The position numbers and the translations under genes are program-made. Source: CG2-30-51-40 sp041753575 (GTDB lineage Bacteria; Desulfobacterota; DSM-4660; Desulfatiglandales; Desulfatiglandaceae). From it: a stretch of 64,000 bases of DNA. The stretch covers positions 3,743 to 67,742 of the forward strand of contig JBGSUA010000155.1 of the NCBI GenBank assembly GCA_041753575.1. Direction: 5' to 3'. The notes under the pieces were generated by a model. It saw only the letters and a program-made list of their open reading frames with translations. It was not told the DNA's origin and searched no databases. This document shows positions 59,972-64,000 of this stretch, piece by piece. Within the stretch, counting starts at the first letter, position 1. Each line of letters begins with the position of its first letter.

Positions 59972-60796
59972 ATGACTATTATTGCGATTTCATCAGATTC
60001 CTACGGGATGGGAAGGGAGATAGGGGAAAAGGCGGCGAAGAGGCTCGGCTATAGCTATCTTGACCGGGAACTTCTCAAAGATATAGCCAAGTGTTCCGGC
60101 ATCCCGGAGGGAAAGCTCCTGAAGGCCCTCGAGAAGACCCCTTCCGCCCTTGGTATGTCTGCCAAGGATCAGGCGATATATCTTGCCCATATAGAACAGT
60201 CGGTCATAGCCGAATTTCTAAAGGATAATGTGGTCTGTTGCGGTCTCGCGGCACATCTCTACGTCTGTGGTGTGAGCCATGTATTAAAGGTGAGGGTGCT
60301 TTCAAATCCCGAAGTTATCGGAAAAGAGCTTGCGCCGGGGAAGAGTCTTTCAAAGGAAGCGGTGGATAAGCTCATCAGCCGTAATGAAAACGCAAGGAAA
60401 AGATGGTCTGTCAAAGCCTTTTCTCTGGATGAGACCGATCCTTCCAATTATGATATGGTCATAAGCCTAAACAAGATAGAGATGCAGGAGGCCGTGAAAT
60501 CCATTGCCGGGGCCGCCGGCTACAAGAAATTCAAGGCCATGAGCTATTCCCTCAAGTGTCTGAAAGACGAAGAGATCGCGGCAAAGGCTAAGACCATTCT
60601 TTTCCCACGTTTTCCGGACGCGCAGGTCAGGGCTAACGGTCCAACGGTTGTTGTCTTCACTAAGGGGGTGAAGAGGGAAAAACAAAAGAAGGCGTTGATG
60701 ATAAAGGAAATGCTAGGAAAGATACCGGAGGTCAACTTCGTTGAGGTTCACGTGGTCAACGATATTTTGAGAGAGGCAGCGGAGAGTCTGCGCTGA
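59972..60796 (+). CDS. Cytidylate-kinase-like protein 2 with C-terminal BON-like domain
   Basis: 274 residues, a clear paralogue of the preceding protein: IAISSDSYGMGREIGEKAAKRLGYSYLDRELL, FLKDNVVCCGLAAHLYVCGVSHVLKVRVLS, ENARKRWSVKAFSLDETDPSNYDMVI. The P-loop-like segment has Arg where protein 1 has Lys. The C-terminal part (AKAKTILFPRFPDAQVRANGPTVVVF, KIPEVNFVEVHV) is again BON-like. Tandem placement 91 bp apart suggests a heteromer or divided roles. GGAAAGGAGAG precedes the ATG. Confidence 0.78.
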   Translation: MTIIAISSDSYGMGREIGEKAAKRLGYSYLDRELLKDIAKCSGIPEGKLLKALEKTPSALGMSAKDQAIYLAHIEQSVIAEFLKDNVVCCGLAAHLYVCGVSHVLKVRVLSNPEVIGKELAPGKSLSKEAVDKLISRNENARKRWSVKAFSLDETDPSNYDMVISLNKIEMQEAVKSIAGAAGYKKFKAMSYSLKCLKDEEIAAKAKTILFPRFPDAQVRANGPTVVVFTKGVKREKQKKALMIKEMLGKIPEVNFVEVHVVNDILREAAESLR

Positions 60797-60852
60797 GCCG
60801 CATTTGGAAAGGTATTTTTCTTAAATTATGTTTCTTTGGGATGGAGGCTAAG

Positions 60853-61251
60853 ATGGATAAGAAAGTATGCGTTCTGCTTCTTGATGATGAGCCCATAGTG
60901 GGTAAGAGGCTTAAACCCGCCGTGGAAAAGATGGGATGTGACGTGGAGGTCTTTGAAGATCCCAGGGTAGCCCTTGAGAGGATAGACGAAAAGGCTTTCG
61001 ATATTGTGGTGACGGATATCCGCATGGACGAGATAGACGGCATAGAGGTCCTTGAGCGGGTTAAGAAGAAATCCCCCAGAACAAAGGTCATCATGATTAC
61101 AGGCTACGCAATGATGTCGCTGGCAAGGGAGGCGATGGAAAAAGGAGCCTATGATTTCATTGCAAAGCCTTTTACCCCCGAGGAGCTTAGAAAGGCAATC
61201 GCAAAGGCCGCCGAGGCCTTGGGGACGCCCCTTCAAAGCTTAGCCGCCTAG
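60853..61251 (+). CDS. Single-domain response regulator (CheY-like)
   Basis: 132 residues from ATG 60853 (GGAGG 5 nt upstream; ATG 60841 is in frame). Receiver motifs VLLLDDEPIVGKR, phosphoacceptor D55 in VVTDIRMDEIDG, and KVIMITGYA..DFIAKPFTPEEL. There is no output domain. It is 5 bp before the histidine-kinase start, so the two form a two-component pair; the kinase could also phosphorylate the NtrC-type regulator upstream. Confidence 0.88.
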   Translation: MDKKVCVLLLDDEPIVGKRLKPAVEKMGCDVEVFEDPRVALERIDEKAFDIVVTDIRMDEIDGIEVLERVKKKSPRTKVIMITGYAMMSLAREAMEKGAYDFIAKPFTPEELRKAIAKAAEALGTPLQSLAA

Positions 61252-61256
61252 TCGGC

Positions 61257-62849
61257 ATGGAGGTTCGTGTGAAGGCAAACGGGAAGAAAAACTCTGAAGG
61301 CGCTGAAGGCAAGGGCGATAGCCCCATCACCCTCGAAGGTCACTACGAGCGCATCAAGGCAGCCGAATCGGCCAAGGCGGGCCTTCTTACACGGCCGCGC
61401 TATACCATTCGGATGCAGTTGTATTTGGGTTTTCTTCTCGTATTTCTCATCGCGGCCGCAACAGGGGCTGTTCTCATCCTCGTAAGCCACGAGGTAGAGA
61501 AAAAGCTCAGATTCCTTGAGATCGTAAACGATTATATGCTGGAGATCCAGCAGGCAAGAAGATATGAGAAAAACTTCTTCCTTTACGGCACGAACCTTAA
61601 CGATGCGCTGGAAAACGTTTACAGCGCCAAGACAATTTATGCCGGAGATGAGGGCGAGCTGATAAGGATACTGGGGAAGGAAAGATACGCTCAGATAACT
61701 AAAAACGTAGAAAGATATGAGACTCTGCTCAAGGTTCTGGCTGAACTTGAGAGGCGCAAGACCGACAATGCCGCTTATATGGAAAAGATCAAGGAAATTG
61801 AAGTGGAATTGAGAGAGCAGGGACAGAAGATGGTCTCCCATGGGCAGGAGCTTATGAATAAGGAGAAGGAGTCACTCTCCGAGACCCTCCTTCGGTCAAG
61901 AACAATCCACATATACGCTCTTGGTTTTTTGCTTGCCTTGCTTCTGGTAAATGCCTATCTCCTCGGAAGGAGGATATTGGGCACAATCGGCCGATTTTCG
62001 CTTTACGCTCAGAGAATCGCCTCCGGGAACTTTACTCCCATAACGCCGGCCCGGCGTTTCAGAGACGAATTCACTGATCTTGCGATAGCCATAAACCAAA
62101 TGATAGTTCAATTGGAAAGCAGAGAGGCAGTGCTTGTCCAGTCGCATAAGATGAGGGCTGTTGGGACCTTGACGGCAGGAGTCGCGCATGAGCTGAATAA
62201 TCCCCTTAATAATATCACCCTTACCGCTCACATGCTGCTGGAGGATTACGAGAGGCTCTCCGATGATGAGCGAAAAGACATGCTCAAGGACGTGGTTGGG
62301 GAAGCGGGCCGTTCAAAGGCCATCATAAGTAACTTGCTCGATTTCGCAAGGGAAAGCAGCTCTCATGTGGAGCCCCTTGACCTTGAGAAAATGCTTAAGG
62401 AGACGATCGCTCTTGCATCCAATCAGCTTAAGCTCTCGGGAGTGAAAATCGAGCTTCAGTCAGCCGGTTATCTGCCGCGTGTTCACGGAGACAGTCAGCA
62501 GCTTCGGCAGGTATTTCTCAATCTCATCCTCAACGCGATAGATGCATCCAAGAAGGGCGGGAAGATACAGATATTGTTGACGCCTGCCGACGAACCGGGA
62601 TACATCGCAGTCAAGGTGGTGGATTTTGGAACAGGGATCCCCGAGCATATCCTGGGCAACGTCTTTGACCCCTTCTTTACCACCAAACCGAAAGGCAAGG
62701 GCACAGGCCTCGGGCTGAGCGTGTCTCAGGGAATAGTTGCCAAGCATGGAGGCCGCATAAGGGTTACCAGCAAAGACGGCCAGGGAACTACCTTTACAGT
62801 CATCCTGCCAGTGACCACCATCCCGGCCGACATCAGCAGCAGCGCTTAA
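61257..62849 (+). CDS. Membrane sensor histidine kinase
   Basis: 530 residues. TM1 ~residues 55-80 (LYLGFLLVFLIAAATGAVLIL), a periplasmic helical domain (~80-215) with RRYEKNFFLYGTN, TM2 (TIHIYALGFLLALLLVNAYLL), a HAMP, a dimerisation helix with H311 in GVAHELNNPL, and HATPase_c with N-box VFLNLILNAIDASKKGG, G1 VDFGTGIP and G2 GKGTGLGLSVSQGI. The N-terminal ~50 residues are cytoplasmic and Lys/Glu-rich. No PAS. It signals to the receiver in front and possibly to D60 of the NtrC protein. Confidence 0.92.
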   Translation: MEVRVKANGKKNSEGAEGKGDSPITLEGHYERIKAAESAKAGLLTRPRYTIRMQLYLGFLLVFLIAAATGAVLILVSHEVEKKLRFLEIVNDYMLEIQQARRYEKNFFLYGTNLNDALENVYSAKTIYAGDEGELIRILGKERYAQITKNVERYETLLKVLAELERRKTDNAAYMEKIKEIEVELREQGQKMVSHGQELMNKEKESLSETLLRSRTIHIYALGFLLALLLVNAYLLGRRILGTIGRFSLYAQRIASGNFTPITPARRFRDEFTDLAIAINQMIVQLESREAVLVQSHKMRAVGTLTAGVAHELNNPLNNITLTAHMLLEDYERLSDDERKDMLKDVVGEAGRSKAIISNLLDFARESSSHVEPLDLEKMLKETIALASNQLKLSGVKIELQSAGYLPRVHGDSQQLRQVFLNLILNAIDASKKGGKIQILLTPADEPGYIAVKVVDFGTGIPEHILGNVFDPFFTTKPKGKGTGLGLSVSQGIVAKHGGRIRVTSKDGQGTTFTVILPVTTIPADISSSA

Positions 62850-62952
62850 TAGGGTCTAACTAAGCCCCACTCCTGGGGATTGTGCGCGCCCCCATGCCCG
62901 TGTAATCCAACAAAAAATGAAAAAAACCGCTAAGTAGGAGACATTTTCATAT

Positions 62953-63074
62953 AAAAGCTTCTGTAACTGCTCAGGTTGTCAGGTTCACGGTTGGTTGGCT
63001 TTCTTTCTTCATAGCTCTCTAACTTTGAACCGCGAACCCTTGAACTTTGAACCTGAGTAGTTATAAGCTTTTTT
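62953..63074. repeat. Long imperfect inverted repeat with GAACCYT-type units, possible terminator
   Basis: Left arm AAAAGCTTCTGTAACTGCTC with AGGTTGTCAGGTTC, right arm GAACCTGAGTAGTTATAAGC followed by TTTTTT. The arms are ~40 bp, interrupted. The right arm contains GAACC repeats like those at 731-759. It sits after the histidine kinase and could end the operon. From 62850 to 63316 there is no gene; the repeat is the only structured part. Confidence 0.6.
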
Positions 63075-63316
63075 GCCTTGCCGGCTCAGTTCGGAGTTAT
63101 TGCGAGTTCACCAGATATGGCTCATCAAATTCCGGCGTCTTATCAGCCCAAGCCTTCCGGTTTTTTCTATCACATCACCTTAGGTACCACATTCCTGGAT
63201 GCTTGATTTTCAAGGCAAAGACAAGTTATCATACGGGTGCCCAAGTCAGTTTCCATAATCAACCTGCGGCTGCCAGCGAAGGCGGCCGCGCAATGGCAGG
63301 AAGGAGGTAGCAACGT

Positions 63317-64000
63317 ATGCCCCCAGAGCAGGAAGGCGAAGAGAGCCCCGTAATATCAGTCCAGAGGAGAAGCGCCTCAGAGCGCCGCGTAAAACGTATT
63401 GCGACCCCTAAACCGCCGGGTTGGCTCATTGTGCCCTTTGTCCTGGCGGTGCTGTGTGTCTGGTTTTGGGTCTTTTGCAGGATAGAACCTGGCTCCGACG
63501 AGATAGCGGTGCTCATCAGAAAAACAGGGGAGGACCCCGTTTCAGGCAAGATCATCGCGGATGGTCCGCATCAAAAGGGAGTGCAGATGGATGTTCTTGC
63601 CGAGGGACGTTACTTCAAAAACCCCTATACGTGGGGATGGAAGATAAGCCGGGTAACCGACATCCCGGCAGGAAAGCTGGGCGTGCTCATCCGTCTTTAC
63701 GGCGATGATCTGCCGGCCGGTTTGATAATTGCTGATTCAAAGAGTAAGGGAATCGTAGGCGATATCCTGAGGCCCGGTAAATATCGCATAAACCCTTACG
63801 CCTATATGGTGCAGATGTTCGACGCGGTATCGGTGAGGCCCGGTCACGTCGGCATAGTTACATCCCTTATAGGCCATGATGTCAATACATCTGACCTTCC
63901 CCAGGAGAAGCGAAACAAGTACATGGTTGAAAGGGGCTTGAAGGGGGTGGTATCCGAGGTCCTTGACCCCGGCACCTACTATCTCAATCCCTACATGTAC
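63317..64000 (+). CDS. SPFH/Band-7-like membrane protein (5' part, runs off the right edge)
   Basis: 228 codons to the edge. ATG 63317 follows GGAAGGAGGTAG. The cytoplasmic N-terminus is basic (QRRSASERRVKRIATPKPP), then one membrane helix (WLIVPFVLAVLCVWFWVFC). The rest is repeated beta segments of the SPFH type: GSDEIAVLIRKTGEDPVSGK, AGKLGVLIRLYGDDLPAG, PGHVGIVTSLIG, each with a following PGKYRINPYAY or PGTYYLNPYMY unit. SPFH proteins form membrane scaffolds or microdomains. Same strand as the stress operon but separated by 467 bp. Confidence 0.78.
   Translation, partial: MPPEQEGEESPVISVQRRSASERRVKRIATPKPPGWLIVPFVLAVLCVWFWVFCRIEPGSDEIAVLIRKTGEDPVSGKIIADGPHQKGVQMDVLAEGRYFKNPYTWGWKISRVTDIPAGKLGVLIRLYGDDLPAGLIIADSKSKGIVGDILRPGKYRINPYAYMVQMFDAVSVRPGHVGIVTSLIGHDVNTSDLPQEKRNKYMVERGLKGVVSEVLDPGTYYLNPYMY

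Noticed and set aside
43514..64000. Search for a DGR template repeat or reverse transcriptase in this window.
   Set aside because: No AAC-rich copy of the variable region and no RT motif (for example YxDD) was recognised in the long frames on either strand here.

Overview
The window reads as a chromosome segment of a strictly anaerobic, Gram-negative, aromatic-acid-degrading bacterium, most likely a member of the Desulfobacterota (Syntrophus/Desulfatiglans-like). The inference rests on the benzoyl-CoA ring-cleavage trio (6-hydroxycyclohexenecarbonyl-CoA dehydrogenase, 6-oxocyclohexenecarbonyl-CoA hydrolase, dienoyl-CoA hydratase), a membrane ETF:menaquinone oxidoreductase-type protein, outer-membrane genes (TonB receptor, Mla system, lipoproteins) and sigma-54 regulation. 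No rRNA, tRNA or CRISPR array was seen.

Layout. 1-6.7 kb: glycogen metabolism (glgA 3' end, glgB, a GH57/DUF3536 protein, malQ). 6.7-10 kb (minus): secreted matrixin-type protease with a small exported partner, and a tandem universal stress protein. 10.1-15.3 kb (minus): Mla/MCE lipid-transport operon led by a cyclic-nucleotide-binding/PAS membrane sensor, with an ABC auxiliary lipoprotein. Two inverted copies of a ~200-bp GATC-rich repeat flank the mla genes and the sensor. 15.7-22.1 kb: DUF4384-like lipoprotein, caspase-fold protein with an EF-hand-like loop, RecD2 and a convergent DUF4143 ATPase. 22.6-28.8 kb: TetR-controlled electron-transfer/acyl-CoA operon (TetR, EMO-like protein, EtfB, EtfA, acyl-CoA dehydrogenase, VOC protein), with a promoter and palindromic operator visible. 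29-30.6 kb: VWA protein. 30.8-35.5 kb (minus): Liv-type ABC importer, probably for an aromatic or organic acid. 35.8-41.4 kb: UPF0261 protein, then SDR-had-oah-dch behind its own promoter and an 8-bp-arm inverted repeat, ending in a terminator. The two catabolic blocks fit together: importer brings the substrate in, ring opening and beta-oxidation make reduced ETF, and the EMO-like protein passes the electrons to menaquinone.

41.5-46.6 kb is an accessory and decaying region: an AT-rich nucleotidyltransferase pair, a formylglycine-generating-enzyme-fold (SUMF1) exported protein whose last ~40 codons have the signature of a diversity-generating-retroelement (DGR) variable region, a TPR protein, a truncated MNT nucleotidyltransferase, a BrnT/BrnA-like toxin-antitoxin pair whose toxin frame has no normal start codon, and a frameshifted, truncated RCK potassium-channel gene. 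46.6-54.5 kb (minus): seven-gene metal- or peptide-type uptake operon (TonB receptor, binding lipoprotein, SAM methyltransferase, two permeases, two ATPases) behind a promoter and an intrinsic-terminator-like attenuator. 55.1-62.9 kb: NtrC-type regulator, then a clear sigma-54 promoter and a co-directional set (universal stress protein, SLC13 permease with TrkA_C domains, two cytidylate-kinase-like proteins with BON-like tails, response regulator, histidine kinase). The window ends inside an SPFH/Band-7-like gene.

The strongest candidates for something new are the DGR-type variable protein without a local reverse transcriptase, the sigma-54-controlled stress operon with its paired cytidylate-kinase-like proteins, and the TonB/ABC/methyltransferase operon with its structured leader.
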